From: Seriola aureovittata
Taxonomy: Eukaryota; Chordata; Actinopteri; Carangiformes; Carangidae
DNA length: 64,000 bases
Assembly: GCF_021018895.1 (NCBI RefSeq)
Contig: NC_079366.1
Location: 29,763,771 to 29,827,770, forward strand
Reading direction: 5' to 3'
Position numbers and translations under genes: made by a program
Shown: positions 33,049 to 46,439 of the stretch, piece by piece
How positions within the stretch are numbered: position 1 is the first letter of the stretch
Layout: the number at the start of each line of letters is the position of its first letter
The notes under the pieces: generated by a model
Databases searched by the model: none
Told to the model about the DNA's origin: nothing
What the model saw: only the letters and a program-made list of their open reading frames with translations

Positions 33049-34170
33049 ATACGTTGTAAAATGTTAATTTCAAGGTTTTTTAGGATAATTATTCCTCAAA
33101 AAGAAGAAAATCATTGTGAGATAAAATCATTTATTTGGACAGTACAGCTTTGGTAAGATTGTTTCATCTGTGTGACCCTCCATCTCTGCGATGATTAGAT
33201 TTGGCCACGGCCTTATTCATGTGGTAAAACAAGATCAATTACGAAGATGTTTAAGCATCGAAAACGGTTTCTCTCCATCACAGGGAACAAGGTGGAAAAA
33301 GACAAGACAGTGAAAGTTTTAGAGCTCAGTTAAAAGACACAAACGACCGCAAAGAAACAAAGAGTCGTCAGTGTGGAGCTCCTCTATAGGTCCCGTCTCA
33401 ACAGTGAGCGTAGAGGTCCACCGGGGAAACGTCCGGTTCTCCTGATGTCCACGCCGCCGCCAGAGATCACAGACGTAGAAATGAACCCACGGCTGTGAGT
33501 AAATCCACACTCCTCTGCAGACACGTGAGGAATCCGGTGACTGTGCAGCAGGAATGTGGATGTTGTGGGTCAGACTGGCAGGGAGGTGGCACACCCCACC
33601 CCCGTGTTCACTGCTCCGAGGACCGGAGGGAGGGGGAAGATATCCATCATCTGATCATCTGTATCCATGGACGGGTTTATAACGTGTAAGAGATGTTTGT
33701 AGCTGTAGCTCATCTCGGTAGAAGCTGCTGTGGTTTTTCTTCAGGAAAACTCGCACAGAATCAAGGTTATGATTAAAATGCTTTTATTTTGTCAGAACAT
33801 GAGTAAAATGTCCAAAACAAAGATCCCAAAAGGGAATAAAACGCAGACCGGTTTCGACCACTACAGGGTTTTCCTCCGGTGGTGGTTTGTAGTGGTTTTA
33901 TCTGTTTTACATCTCTTAATAATTCATATGATTTAATGTGTTCTTTATTAAATTAAAAAAATTAGTACAACAGGGTAGAAAACCTCAAATATAAATAAAA
34001 ATGAATCCAAACAAAATAAGAAAGTGACTAAACTGAGGAACTAAAACTAAAATAAAATCTAATAAAAGTCTGAATTTAAAGGTTTGTGGGAGAGATTTAA
34101 AAGATGTCACTGGTTCTGTAAACCTGACATCCAGATCCAGCAAAATCCTGGTCTCCTGTAGTCTTGAGCT
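33049..34170. other. Intergenic between taf5l and capn9: no gene recognised
   Basis: AT-rich flanks surround a more GC-rich block at about 33340-33660 that has open frames on both strands but no recognisable protein. The phrase accggtttcgaccactacagg near 33848 resembles tails of dispersed fish repeats. Confidence 0.4.
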
Positions 34171-34318
34171 GGGACCCGGAGGAGCCGGGGGACCCGGAGG
34201 AGCCGGGGGACCCGGGGGATCCGGAGGAGCCGGGGGATCCGGAGGAGCCGGAGGAGCCAGGGGAGCCGGGGGATCCGGAGGAGCCGGGGGAGCCGGGGGA
34301 TCCGGGGGAGCCAGGGGA
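34171..34318. repeat. 9-bp GC-rich minisatellite
   Basis: About sixteen units alternate ccggaggag, ccgggggac/gat and ccaggggag. It lies 400 bases upstream of the capn9 start. Frames through it look collagen-like (GSPGSPGSS, PPAPPDPPAP) but are products of the repeat on both strands. Confidence 0.9.
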
Positions 34319-34718
34319 CCTGCACACTCAGGGGCCACTTATTTCTGCTTTTGATACTTGAAATACGTTTTCCTGATCATGCTTCGTAAAATCTAACCTG
34401 CAGGAGTATTTGTACTTTTACTGAAGTAAATGAGCTGAATATTTCTTCCATGTTGCCGAACCATCGGGAATGAGTTGTCACTGTTTTCTGCAGGCCGAGC
34501 CCAGAGAGAGAGAGAGAGAGAGAGTCAGCAGGGGCGAGGTTCACCGCCGCGGGAGGACAAACCAGTTTCTGTCTGGAGGGTGTGTACCTTCCAGTCCGAC
34601 CGACCTGACAGCCCGTCGCTGCATCACACACACACACAGCAGGACACTCACTCCATCACACGCCGACTCACGTCTCCTTCTGCTCCGCTCAGCTGAGAAG
34701 AAGAAGAAGAAGAAGAAG

Positions 34719-35812
34719 ATGCCCCTCCAGTCCACTCTGTCCGGCCGGGGCTCGACCCGCGCCGTGGACACTCAGGCGGACGGGAAGTCTTTCGAGGAGC
34801 TGAGGCATGAGTGTCTCCAGAGGGGGGTCCTGTTTGAGGATCCGGACTTCCCCGCCGCCGACGACACGCTCTTCTTCAGCCAGAGCGTTCCCGTGCAGAT
34901 TGAATGGAAGAGGCCCAAGGTAAGTAGACGCAGAACGCTTCAGAGGGTTTGACCCGATGCAGCAAACATGTCTCAAGCCGTCCTGGAGTCTGTCCAGTTT
35001 ATCAGTTCATGTGTTGAATCCAGATGAATGAAGACACGCTGTGGTCTGAGGGAGAACTGCTCATCTGATGAGAAGTCGCTCACTCAGACTGGAGCTGTTT
35101 TAAAACTGATCCCAGTGAATATTCAGACCGGCTTCAGTCTCCGAGTCTTAATCTTCAGTGAAGGAAACTGGTTCAGTACGAGCTGAACTAGTGACTGAAT
35201 GAGAGCTGGCAGCATTAACACACAGAGGATCATTTCTGATGTTGTGGTTCAAAATACAGTTTATCTGACGTCAGATTTATTGCTTTTATTATTAAAAACA
35301 AAGGCAATCGAGTATTTTTTTCAGCTGTAGCTGCAAAACCAGTTCTGCAAGGAAACAGTGTAAATAGAGCCAAGTGCAGGGGCAGTTTCCTGTGTGTGAC
35401 TTTATCCCCACACACCTGGCTGTTACCTGCAGTAAAACCGAGGAGCAGTCAAGAACTCTTATCTGTTTGTATTCACTCAGTTTAAATCAAGACATTTGTG
35501 GAGGCTTTCGTGTGTGTTTCATGAGCTGTGATGTCGTCTCCTTTGTCCCTCCCTCCTGAGACACTCAGCAAGTAAAATGGTTCTTTTTTTTAAAGCTCAT
35601 TTCCATCGTCTTTACCTGGTAACTCACCTGACCACAGTAAAACTCACCCGTCACGTTCGTTACAGTTACTATGCATGTCTGTGTTGGGCGTTCCTCAGGG
35701 CGAATGCTTCAGCTGCCTCTGTGTTCCTTGTGTTCCAGTGACTGGGATTTCAGGCTGATTAATATGCCTGGAATGTGAACACACCTATCAAAGGCACTTC
35801 TGTCACCTCTCA

Positions 35813-35861
<49 letters not shown>

Positions 35862-38800
35862 CTTTTTTAATTAACCAACCTGTTCTCTTCCTGTTTCTCG
35901 TCCCCTCTGCAGGAGATCTGTGAAAACCCGAAGTTCATCGTCGGCGGCGCTGACAGGACAGACATTTGTCAGGGACAGCTCGGTAGGTGCTCCACTTATC
36001 TGCGTGCGTCGTTCATACGGACGCATTTCTCACTCATTTACCCATCATGCACCTGTCTGTCACCACAGGGGACTGCTGGCTCCTGGCAGCCATCGCATCC
36101 TTGACCCTCAAAAAAGAGGCGCTGGCCCGAGTCGTCCCCCACGACCAGGACTTCGACCGCAGATACGCCGGCATCTTTCACTTCCAGGTGCGCTGCCCGG
36201 CCGGGCGGAGACGGTGTCTCACCTGCTTCTGTCTTTTTAGCCTCTTCAGTCGTTTCAGTCTGTGTCAACAAGGAGGAAATAAAGATCACAGATTAATGCA
36301 GAATGGGCGGGAATAACTCTGTAGAGCCTGTAGGAGAGAGCAGCACGAGCAGATACTGTAGATTTAAAGATTTAAAGAAAGTGTGTTTAGTGGAACCTCC
36401 CACATCCTCCGTAGACGACATAATGATGAGCTGCAGGTAGAGGATGATTAGTGACCGGCTCTCTGTTGCTCCCTCAGTTCTGGCATCACAACAAATGGCT
36501 GGACGTGGTGGTGGACGACCGGCTGCCGTCGGTGAGGAATCAGCTCATCATGCTTCACTCCGCCTCCAACAACGAGTTCTGGAGCGCCCTCCTGGAGAAA
36601 GCCTACGCCAAGTAAACACGATTAAACACTTAACCTCCTCTCAGACTCGACCCTGTTCTTTATCAGTCATCTCACAGCGAACTGCAGATTCATCATTTTA
36701 TCTGCTCACACAAGGTTTCACGTCACCATCACCTTAAAGCTTTAAGATTAAGTGAGGTACCGGGGCGGCTGTGGTTCAGATCTGACCGTTTGATTCCCAG
36801 CTCATGTTGCTCCTTATAGTCAGACCAGCATGTTGCATGGTGGTTCACTGCCATCAGTGTGTGTGAAGGGTTGAATAAGAGGCAAAGTGTGAAGCATATA
36901 AATGCAGCAATTTATGTTATTTGTTTATTCCAGGCTGCACGGCAGCTACGAGTCCCTGAAGGGCGGCAGCACAATGGAGGCCATGGAGGATTTTACCGGC
37001 GGCGTTGGGGAAATGTATGAAACCAAGAACGCTCCAAGCAACCTGTTCTCGATCATGAAGAAGGCCCTGGACAGAGGCTCCATGATGGGATGCTCTATTG
37101 ATGTAAGGACCTTTATATTTATGACATTTAAATGTATGCTGCATATTTACATCCTCGTGTGAAAGGTTTAGTCAGCTCTTGTGTTTTAAACACGTCTGGG
37201 TGGCTGGTTTTCTCCAGATCTCCAGCTCTGCAGAGTCTGAGGCCAAGACGACCACCGGCCTGGTGAAGGGACACGCATACTCCATCACCGGCCTGGAGGA
37301 GGTGAGTCCCACCACCCACGAGCTGGAGGCCAGGAAACAGCACGGTTTTAATGTTTTTGTATTTCTGACTCAATAAATAAATAATGATGAGTAAAAAAGA
37401 CAGAAAAACATTGTTTAGTTTAATTACTGCTGCTGTGAAATCTCACAAAAAAACCTCAAGGACACATTTATGAAATTGATTTTAAAACCTATTTGCATCA
37501 GAAAAACATACAATGACACAAAAATACAATCTTTGTTTTCAGGCTGCAACCTGTGTTTTTTTTTGTTTTTTGACTTTAACTTGAAAGTTTCAGAAGAAAA
37601 AATGAAAAAATTCTCAAAGAAAATTATATTACACTTTTTTAAAAGGCGCTATTTGAAAATTTTGCTATTGCTAACTAGCCAGCATTAGCATTAGCAGCTG
37701 TTTACTTACTAGTCTTGGCAAGAGCTTCAGCCAATGTTGCGTTTACAACATAAGAGGTTATAATACGTCCTCGGAGCAGCGCTACTTCTTCAAAGCAGAC
37801 CGGACGCTACAGTGACGAGACTGATCGGACTGGGGCTAGCTGGTTAGCATGCTAACTTCAGTAGCAGAAAGGAAATGAAGAAACTCAGCATCAAATTTCA
37901 CTCCTTTACTCACCAAGATCTGTCTCCAGCGTGGAAAACAACCCTTTTGTTTTGCTTCTATTTCTATCACTTCTTTTCTTCTACTGAAGTTAGCATGCTA
38001 GCCAGCTAACTAGCTTGCCCCGGCCCAGTGGGACTGTCTCATCACTTTCCGATACCGAGTCAATGTAGTGTTCAGTCTGCCCTGAAAAAGTATCTGCTCA
38101 GAGGACGTATTATAACTTCTAATCATGTAAACGCAACGATGGCTGAAGCTCTTGCAAAGACTGGTAAGTATACAGCTGCTAATGCTAACGCTGGCTATGT
38201 AGCGATAGCAAAATTTACAGTCACAATAAACAAATACATTCTTTCTAATTTTCAGGTGAATTACAGGGGTCAGAAAGTCCAGCTAATCCGGGTCAGAAAC
38301 CCCTGGGGTCAGGTCGAGTGGAACGGCCCCTGGAGTGACAAGTAAGAATAAAGGGACACAACACATGGGGTAAAAATATAAAGTATACATATGGATGGAC
38401 TATGACGACAATAGGCCCCTGAGCACGGACCATCATCCCTCCTTTAAAAGAGAAAAGTCTTTCAGTGTCTCTTTGCTTTCATTTAGCATCTCTCTTTTCA
38501 TTTTGCAGCTTTTTGTAGTTGTTTTATCTCTCGCGGTAGCCATTTTGTGTCTTTGTGTAGTTGTTTTGCACCTCTTTATGGTTGTTGTTCACGTCGCTTT
38601 TGTCCTTTTTCATCTCTTTGTAGTTGTTTTGCGTCTTTCTGTATTTTATTTTGCATGTCTGTAGTTGTTTTGTGTTTGTATGTTTTCATTTTATGCCTTT
38701 TGTATTTATTTTGTATCTTTTGTAGTTGTGTTTTCTGTAATCATTTGATTGACTTTCCTGCAAGAAATGTAAACCATCACTTCAAGAAACCATTGTCCCC

Positions 38801-41800
38801 CAGAGTAACCCTAATCCCAGATGCCTTCATTGTAATTTTTTTACAAGGCCTTTTAAAATCACACACATAACATCAGTTCCTATAATCCAAATGTAATTTA
38901 CAGCAGATTTAATTCCTTAGATGAAAAACAAATGCCGCCTGCTGGTGTCTGTATCTATGTTTCTGCCTCTTCCTGATTCCTGCGCGTTAATGTCTAACAT
39001 GTTGTTGTGTGTCGTCCGTGTCTCAGCTCCAGAGAGTGGAATTATATCGACACAGCAGAAAAAACTCGCATCCTACAGAACTCGACAGAGGACGGTGAAT
39101 TCTGGTGAGTCCACGTGATGGATCTGATCCAAACTAAAGAAGAGATGTGTTGTTTGTGTGCAGAAGTGCAGATAGTGGAGTAAATATAAAGGGTCATATA
39201 TCTCACACTGATGAGCCCAAACTTTTCACATCAGCTGCCACGTAGAAAGAAAGTGCAGCCTGAGTCCAGGAGCCTCTAATTTGATCTTAATGAGCGAGTT
39301 AAATTTCATTATATTAAATTTCGCTCAGTCAGTAAATCTCTCTCCTGACGGGAAAAGAGATGCTGGGTGTTGTAGTGAAGGTTCAGTGGTCTTGCACCTC
39401 AGTCTGCTCTTATTCAATGAATTACATTCACTTTTCCAAATCTGCAGACGATCATTAATGATCCAAGTTGAAACATTAATGTGAAGGTGAACTCTTGTGA
39501 ATGTGTTGTGTATGGAGCTGACACTGAAGGCGTTTGTGACTCCAGGATGGAGTTTGATGACTTCAAAAGGAACTATGACAAGGTGGAGATCTGCAACATG
39601 ACCCCCGACTCCCTGACCGACAACACAAAGCGCCACTGGGAGGTCAGCATGTTCGAGGGAAACTGGATTCGCGGCTCCACCGCTGGAGGCTGCAGGAACT
39701 ACATCGGTGAGACCGGCTGATGGTTTGATTTGTCGCCTTTTGGCGTTAAAATGTTAAAATGTCGATTTTTTTTTCCTCTAAAAACTCTGTATCTTCAAAT
39801 CCTCAGACACATTTTGGACGAACCCACAGTTCAAGCTGGAGCTGGAGGACGCTGATGATGAGGACGACGTGTGCAGCGTGGTCATCGCCCTCATGCAGAA
39901 GAACAGACGGAAGCTGAGGAAGGAGGGGCTGGACATGGAGACCATCGGCTTCGCAGTGTACGAGGTCAGAAAACTATGAAGCAACTTACAACAGGGTTTA
40001 AAATCTACTGCACGGGAAAGTGTTTCCTGCCACGGAGGAAAGGCAAGTTTCTCAGCCTCTGGGTCAGGACTCCATGTTGTGTTGAACTATTCCCATTCAT
40101 TCAACTCTAATTAAAATAGACTCAGTTCAAAATGCAACTTTATATCCACATTGTGAAAGTAGAACAAACTCTACAAGAAATGTTTATACAATGTTAAGGA
40201 TGTGAAAACATTAACTCAGCGTATAATGAAGAATGAATGAAGAAATTATACCAAAATGGATGAAAGTATACTGAGTTAATGACGAATTATATGTTTGATG
40301 CAATTTTTCCAACTGAAATACAGAGATGCTTCTTTATTTTATTTTATTTTATTTTATATTATTTTATTTTATTTTATTTTATTTTATTTTATTTTATTTT
40401 ATTTTATTTTATTTTATTTTATTTATTTATTTTATTATAACGACATATTTAGTTTATTTAGTCAAACTATATTTTTCTGTAACTGTAATCACAACATACA
40501 GGATGGTGTCATCAGCATAATTCTGGACGTTGCAGCGAAACAATTATTTGTTATATTAGAATAAGTGGCTTAATATTGATCCTTATTGAACAGATTTATC
40601 AACAACTTTACTTGAAGTTATTTGAAACCACAGACTGAACTCTACAGCAAAGATTTGACTTCAATCAGCTGTAAAATCATTGACCAATATATTTTAATCA
40701 ATGGTTTAAAAAGCTGTTAGAGCAGATGAATAATTACTATTTGTCATCATCTGATTTGCTGGTAACTATGTTGTTCTGTTGTAGAATATTGATAACTTCA
40801 GACAACGTTTATGGTTTTGAAGGAGAAGATTTTTCAGGATGAAACATGAAACATGTTGACTATATGTATCAAGAAGTACACAGAGCTGCAAAACAGATGT
40901 GACAGATGTGTAAAAAGTGTGGTCCACTGAATGTCAGCTATTTAAGTGTAAGTCTTTATTTAAGTAGAATAAATTTGTCAGTTGTAATTATGGTTAAATT
41001 GACTGACTGGGCCCTTAAAGATAGTAAATATTAGCTCTAAAAATAAAAATAAAGAGGCAGCTTTTCACCTTTTTCAGTTCACTATAATAATCACACAACT
41101 CCATCTGCTGATGAAGATCATTTACTATGGTCGAAAGCTTCAGGATAGTTACTAAATGGACCCAGGCCTACTTGTGAAATCATCTGAAAACATGTGTGTG
41201 TTAGCCTCGTACTTCACCCGTCAGTCTTTACGAATCATGTTGTGTTTTTATATCTTAATCATCATATTTATCTTTTGTCCATTCAGGCTCCAAATGAGGA
41301 AGACCACCAGGGGAAGGATTTCTTCCGCTACCATGCATCCAAGGCCCGTAGCAGGACCTACATCAACCTGCGGGAGGTGTCAGAGCGCTTTACACTGCCT
41401 CCTGGGAAATACCTGCTGGTCCCCACCACCTTCCAGCCCCACCACGAGGCCGACTTCCTCATCAGGATCTTCTCTGAGAAAAAGGCTGGAGCTTTGTGAG
41501 TCTTCATCTCTGGGCTTTTTCAATCTGATTAAGATAAAGTTCTAAAAGTAACACAGAATAAATGTTAAAAAATTAAAAGCAAAACATTTAAAATACCAAA
41601 TGTCAGAACAAAATATCTGCAAGACTCTCACTCCACGACTTGTGGTTCTGTCGCACAGGGAGATGGGAAGCAACGTTGATGCTGATCTGCCAGACGTAAG
41701 TAGATTGATAATCAATCACCCATTCGGTTGATCGATCAGTCAGGTCTGCTCGTACTGACGCTGTGTTGCTTCCACCAGCCGCCCATGCCCAGCGCTCCAG

Positions 41801-43889
41801 AGGAGGAATCAGACGAGGAGAAAGGCCTGAGGAGACTGTTTGAACAGCTGGCTGGTGCGGTAAGAAAACAAATATATATATAAAAGTAAGAATATGTATC
41901 ATGTTCCTATAAAATAACACTTATCACCAACAATGTTTCCTCCTTCCTCCGCTGCCGTATTCACAAATTTGAACATGTGTTGTTGGTAAAGAGCCACATA
42001 TTTGTTGGTAGAGACCAAACTAGAGCTAAAAGAGTGTGAATGTTGGACTTACATTCATCAGGTGAAAACACCTGTCCAGATCAATGATGATGTTGCCTCC
42101 TGTTTGTTGGACGTATAAATAAACAAGTGTTTGCTAATATTTTACTTTATAAGGTGATAATATGTTACAGGTGTTTGTCTTGCACCTTGTTATAAACTTA
42201 TTCTGCCGCCAAGTGGCTGAAAAAAATGTTAATGCAGCTTTTATATTTTATGATTTGAATAATTTTCTAAAACCAAAATATTTTTCTCGACACGGAGAAA
42301 AATGTGAAATTAAGAATAAACACTGTGAACTGAAAACAGATACTATTATATTATATTGAAATAAAAAGCTAAGAGTCGTAAATGCCCATTTTCTTTGGTA
42401 ACTTATATCTTGCATCGGTCTGGTGCGTGTGCAGGACGAGGCCATCTCTGTCCGGGAGCTTCAGCAGATGCTCAATGGCGTTCTCAGCAGACGTAAGTAA
42501 ATGTTTTAGATGCTGTAAAACCTCTTTATGTCAGTGCTTCATGTGAAATGAACAAATGCTGGTAAAGTTGACATGGATGAAGTTCAATGCGTCGCACGAT
42601 GTGTTATTACAGCTTATGCAGATGATACGCGATTATACCGTTCACTGTTTCCTCACAACATGAGCGTTTCAGATTCACCGCTCAGCTCAATAAAAGACAT
42701 CGGTCTCTGGATATCATGAAGCTTTCTGCTGTTAAAGACAGAAAGGACTAGAGAAGTGTGTAGACTCTAGAGTAGAAGTTACTGGTTCTCTCATTTAGGG
42801 TCTTATTGTTAAAAACTTCAGCTGTGGTGGCGCTAAGTCAGAGAAGATCTTGTGTGGCGTTCACATTTAACCTCCTACATTATTACTGTTATTTAATCAG
42901 GAATGGATGATTGTGTCTGTAAAAAGGATGACATTACATAGCAGTAAACAGAGGATTAAAGTAATAAAATAAAATACTATTTTTAGTATTGATGTATTTT
43001 TGTGCTTTTTCATTGAATTGTATTCTACTGTTTTAATCCTCTGTCCTCAGGAAAAGAGATCAAGTTTGACGGCCTGAGTCTCAGCACCTGCCACAGTATC
43101 ATCAACCTGATGGACGTATCTTTACACACTTCACCGAGTGACTCACTTCAGGCTTGTGATTTCAGGATGCATTTATAAACTTCACTTTGCCTTTCTTTTT
43201 TTTTGCTACCAACACAACTTAAGTTAGAGGTTAAGAGTTTGAAGAAAATGCACTGTAAAACATCACACAGGAATCTAGTGGAATCAACTCACCTTTTTTC
43301 ATTAACTTAATCTAAATATGTAAGTTTTATTCAATTTCAAGTCAGTTCAACTTAAATTTTCTAGTGTTTATTTTCAGACGACTAGAAACGTGAGTTCTCC
43401 TGACTTTGCATTCATCTCTTTCAGAGACAAACAAAATATTCATGGTGGAAACTTTCTGTGTCTTAATACATGATAATTTATGTTTTGTTGCTTCTTCTCA
43501 TAATGTAAGATTCATTTTCATATCTGAAGTTTAATGAACCTGTTTTATCAAGTTCCATCAACTTTCAAAAGCGACTATAATTATTCCACCTAAGTTCAGT
43601 TCTCTCACATTTTTAAGGCAGCAGAGGAACTTGTGCTTTTATGATGAACCAGCTAGAAATGATTGACAGTGTGTGATTTTAAAATAGCTGATAAGTCGAT
43701 TGCAATGAGGCTTTTGAAGTTTTTCCTTGACGCAGTAAAACAGGTGGACAACACGGGGAAGCTGGAGTTCCAAGAGTTCAAGGTGTTCTGGGAGAAGATG
43801 AAGAAGTGGATTGTACGTGTTGGTTCCTGTAGTAAAACTGTAAATCAGCTCTGATGTTGGACGCTTTAAGAGTGTGGTTCAACTTCTGA

Positions 43890-43926
<37 letters not shown>

Positions 43927-45102
43927 GCAGATGCTCTTCCTGTCCTTTGACACCGACCGGTCGGGGAAGATGTCGTCCTACGAGCTTCGCATCGCTCTCA
44001 AAGCTGCAGGTGAGTCGACTGAAAACTTAAGTTTAAATCTTTTAACACGCTTTATCTTAACTGTTTTTTTTATATTTTCATTTCATTTCATTGGCAGACA
44101 TTTCATATAAGACTATTTTCATGTATTAATACATTCATGCACAAGACATGTACTGTTTATAAATGAAGATTTAATATTCTGATATTTGTTTTACATATTG
44201 TACATATACTTGCAGTGCATTCTCAAATACACCAGTTAGAATACCATGTTTAATACACTGTAAAACCTATTTCCCATGTTTGTTCCATATATTTAAGAAT
44301 ACAAGAAAAAGTGGTGAATGAGGATCATTATGTTTAAACACATTCCTAAACAAAAATTAAAAACTACAGTTAATATCAGTATAAAATCTAAGTGCAAATT
44401 GTAAATATATCAGATTTTTCAGTTTTACATGTGATTGTGAAGCAGTTACTTCTCCTTTTATTATTATTTATTCTAATATTGGTGAAAACAGTAAAGGTGA
44501 TAAAAAAACAGTCTTGCAAGAGCTAATAATGGTAGTAGCAGCAAGAGCACTACAGCCAATAAAAATAATATTGATTGGTTTTTGGAAGTGATTTATGGTT
44601 TGGGCGTAGATCTTGTGTGCGGTGGCATTTGTGTTTGAAGGCTAACGCTGCAGCTTTGTTCCTGTGAAGGCATGCAACTGAACAACCAGCTCCTGCAGCT
44701 GGTCGGCTTGAGGTTTGCTGACGACAAATACGACATCGACTTCGACGACTACCTCACCTGCATCGTCCGTCTGGAGAACATGTTCAGTACGTCGAAAAAA
44801 CGTTCAAATAAATTCCTCCACTAGGTTTACAGTAACTACATTAGTGCCTCAAAATCATCATAGTAAAGATTCATTGGTGTTAAATTGTCTCTCTCTCAAC
44901 CAGGAGCTTTTCAGGCTGTGGACAAATTCAAGAGGGGCCGAGTGAGAATGAACATGATGCAGGTAAAACCTCATTCATGTCACACCTGACTCCTGCTGAT
45001 TGTCTGGTTGAACCACGTGTAGCTTGTAATGTTATAGGGCTCATTTTAACTTTGTTTTCTCTTAACCGCACACAGTTCCTGATGTTGTCGATGAACGTGT
45101 GA
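34719..45102 (+). CDS. capn9: Calpain-9, calcium-dependent cysteine protease
   Basis: Cytosolic calpain large subunit, in mammals a digestive-tract form. Twenty exons: 34719-34919, 35913-35982, 36069-36187, 36478-36611, 36934-37102, 37218-37301, 38256-38341, 39027-39104, 39546-39706, 39807-39964, 41287-41495, 41659-41695, 41779-41859, 42435-42492, 43051-43115, 43744-43812, 43931-44009, 44670-44786, 44904-44962, 45076-45102. All are in phase: 686 codons (human CAPN9 690). Catalytic triad: Cys93 in GDCWLLAA, His250 in KGHAYSIT, Asn274 in [11 protein letters not shown]. Next come the C2-like domain ([40 protein letters not shown]) and the penta-EF-hand domain with loops [12 protein letters not shown] and [12 protein letters not shown], both with intact ligand positions. 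The start was chosen because [22 protein letters not shown] matches the family; an in-frame upstream ATG (34470) only adds low-complexity sequence. AATAAA at 45373. Confidence 0.95.
35819..35860 (+). repeat. (CT)n microsatellite in capn9 intron 1
   Basis: About twenty CT units end 50 bases before the acceptor of capn9 exon 2, possibly part of an extended polypyrimidine region. Confidence 0.9.
36758..36905 (+). mobile_element. tRNA-derived SINE relic in a capn9 intron
   Basis: Starts ggggcggctgtggttcag (box-A-like). It has box-B-like gtttgattccc at 36788-36798, followed by a non-tRNA body. It lies just before exon 5. Confidence 0.55.
37657..38217. mobile_element. Fold-back element in capn9 intron 6
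   Basis: Left arm aaaattttgctattgcta... and right arm ...agcgatagcaaaattt are inverted copies over most of 250 bases. Both include gttagcatgctaac-type and ataatacgtcctc-type segments mirrored around about 37920. The right end lies about 40 bases before exon 7. No coding content. Confidence 0.75.
40332..40434. repeat. (TTTTA)n microsatellite in a capn9 intron
   Basis: About twenty ttttatt/attttat pentamer units. Open frames here are repeat artefacts. Confidence 0.95.
42580..42760 (+). mobile_element. LINE reverse-transcriptase remnant in a capn9 intron
   Basis: The frame beginning at about 42610 reads [11 protein letters not shown], the YADD active-site motif of a non-LTR reverse transcriptase. 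It continues to a stop after [11 protein letters not shown]. Upstream sequence is already degenerate. Probably L2- or Rex-like. Confidence 0.65.
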
Positions 45103-45372
45103 GGAGAAGCTGCTGAGAGCAAACAGAAGCCACCAGAAGATCAAAACTCAAGGGACGTCTTTAAGTGCAGTGTCTTGAAAATTCAGACATGTTTTCTTTT
45201 TCATGTTTCAAATGCAAAACAAAGACACATTTTAAATGCCACTCTTTGGGCAAATAATGTGAGATGCTGTCTGAGCTAAGGTTTTGCAGTGGGGGATGGG
45301 TGGTGATCTTTGAATTTTGCTGACTTTTGGACAAAACATTGTTTTATTGTTTCTGCTCTCTGCATGAATGGA

Positions 45373-45378
45373 AATAAA
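45373..45378 (+). terminator. Polyadenylation signal AATAAA, capn9
   Basis: AATAAA 271 bases after the capn9 stop. Confidence 0.65.
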
Positions 45379-45689
45379 TTTTACTATAAATTTGGTCTTT
45401 GATGTAGAGAAACACGATGATTGACAGTTACATTTTATTATTTATCAGTGGCGTTTATCTTCTGAAGTGGGCGTAATTTACTTTTATTTTCATTAAATTC
45501 TGCCACACATTAAACTCTACTACATTTAAGAGGAAAATATTGTACAACAAGCAATTTCTGAGTTACTAAAAACTAGGAAAAAAAAGAAATACAATATGCA
45601 CAGCCATGTACTTGTCTGGTAAAATGCTGCTACAGCCACTGCTATAAGGAAGAGCATTGTCTGCACAGATCGCCATGGTAACAAGCTGC

Positions 45690-45775
45690 TATTGTAAGGT
45701 CTTGTAAAGTGCCTTGAGATAATGTATGTTGTGGTTTGGGGCAATACAAATAAAATTAAATTGAATTGAACTTCC
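45690..45775 (+). mobile_element. SINE/LINE 3' tail fragment
   Basis: The phrase aagtgccttgagataatg followed by ggcaatacaaataaa and attgaattgaa is the common tail of teleost LINE/SINE families. Confidence 0.6.
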
Positions 45776-46439
45776 TCTAATAGAAAGGGACCCTGAACAA
45801 AAAACAATGTAGTAGATATTACAAATCAAATAATAATGAAGACAAAACAATAAAGATAAAATAGTAAAATGCTAAAAGAGAGGAGATGTTTGGAAGTGAG
45901 TTATAAAAGTACAAATAAAATAAATAACAAGAAATAAAGTAAAACAATCCAGAAAATAATCATAGAATAAAAAATCATACCAGTAAAACAGCCTAAAGTA
46001 TATAAATAAATAGAAAGATTAATAAATTAAATCAAATTAATTCTACTTGCAAAACAGGCTATAACATGACAATGTAGAGAATAAACTGTAAAATTGTGAG
46101 TAATGTAAAATAAGTAACAAGCAATAAATGTAATGAGAAATGTAATACTGAGAAATATGAATATGAAACAAAAATTATAAAACATGAAATAATGAGTGAA
46201 TCTGGATCACATGACTTTAACTTAGTTGGTCTGTTTTGGTATGGCTGCTGAGCTAAGGGACAGTTACAATAACTTGTTGCAGCCAGGTAGGTTTTATATA
46301 TATGAAATATAATATATCCTTATATCCTTAACTGAATTATTTATACCCCCAGTAGTGATTAATGCTACTTCACCAATAAACCACAGAAAATACCCAAAAT
46401 AAAAATATTTTTAAGTGCTGTAACATGAGAACAGTCTTT

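Noticed and set aside
33985..34338. Collagen-like Pro/Gly-rich proteins on both strands
   Set aside because: Produced entirely by the 9-bp minisatellite; similar frames appear on both strands, with no splice or start context.
34470..34718. Upstream in-frame ATG extending calpain-9 by 83 codons
   Set aside because: The extension is Arg/Glu- and Lys-run low complexity from microsatellites, and the family start aligns at 34719.
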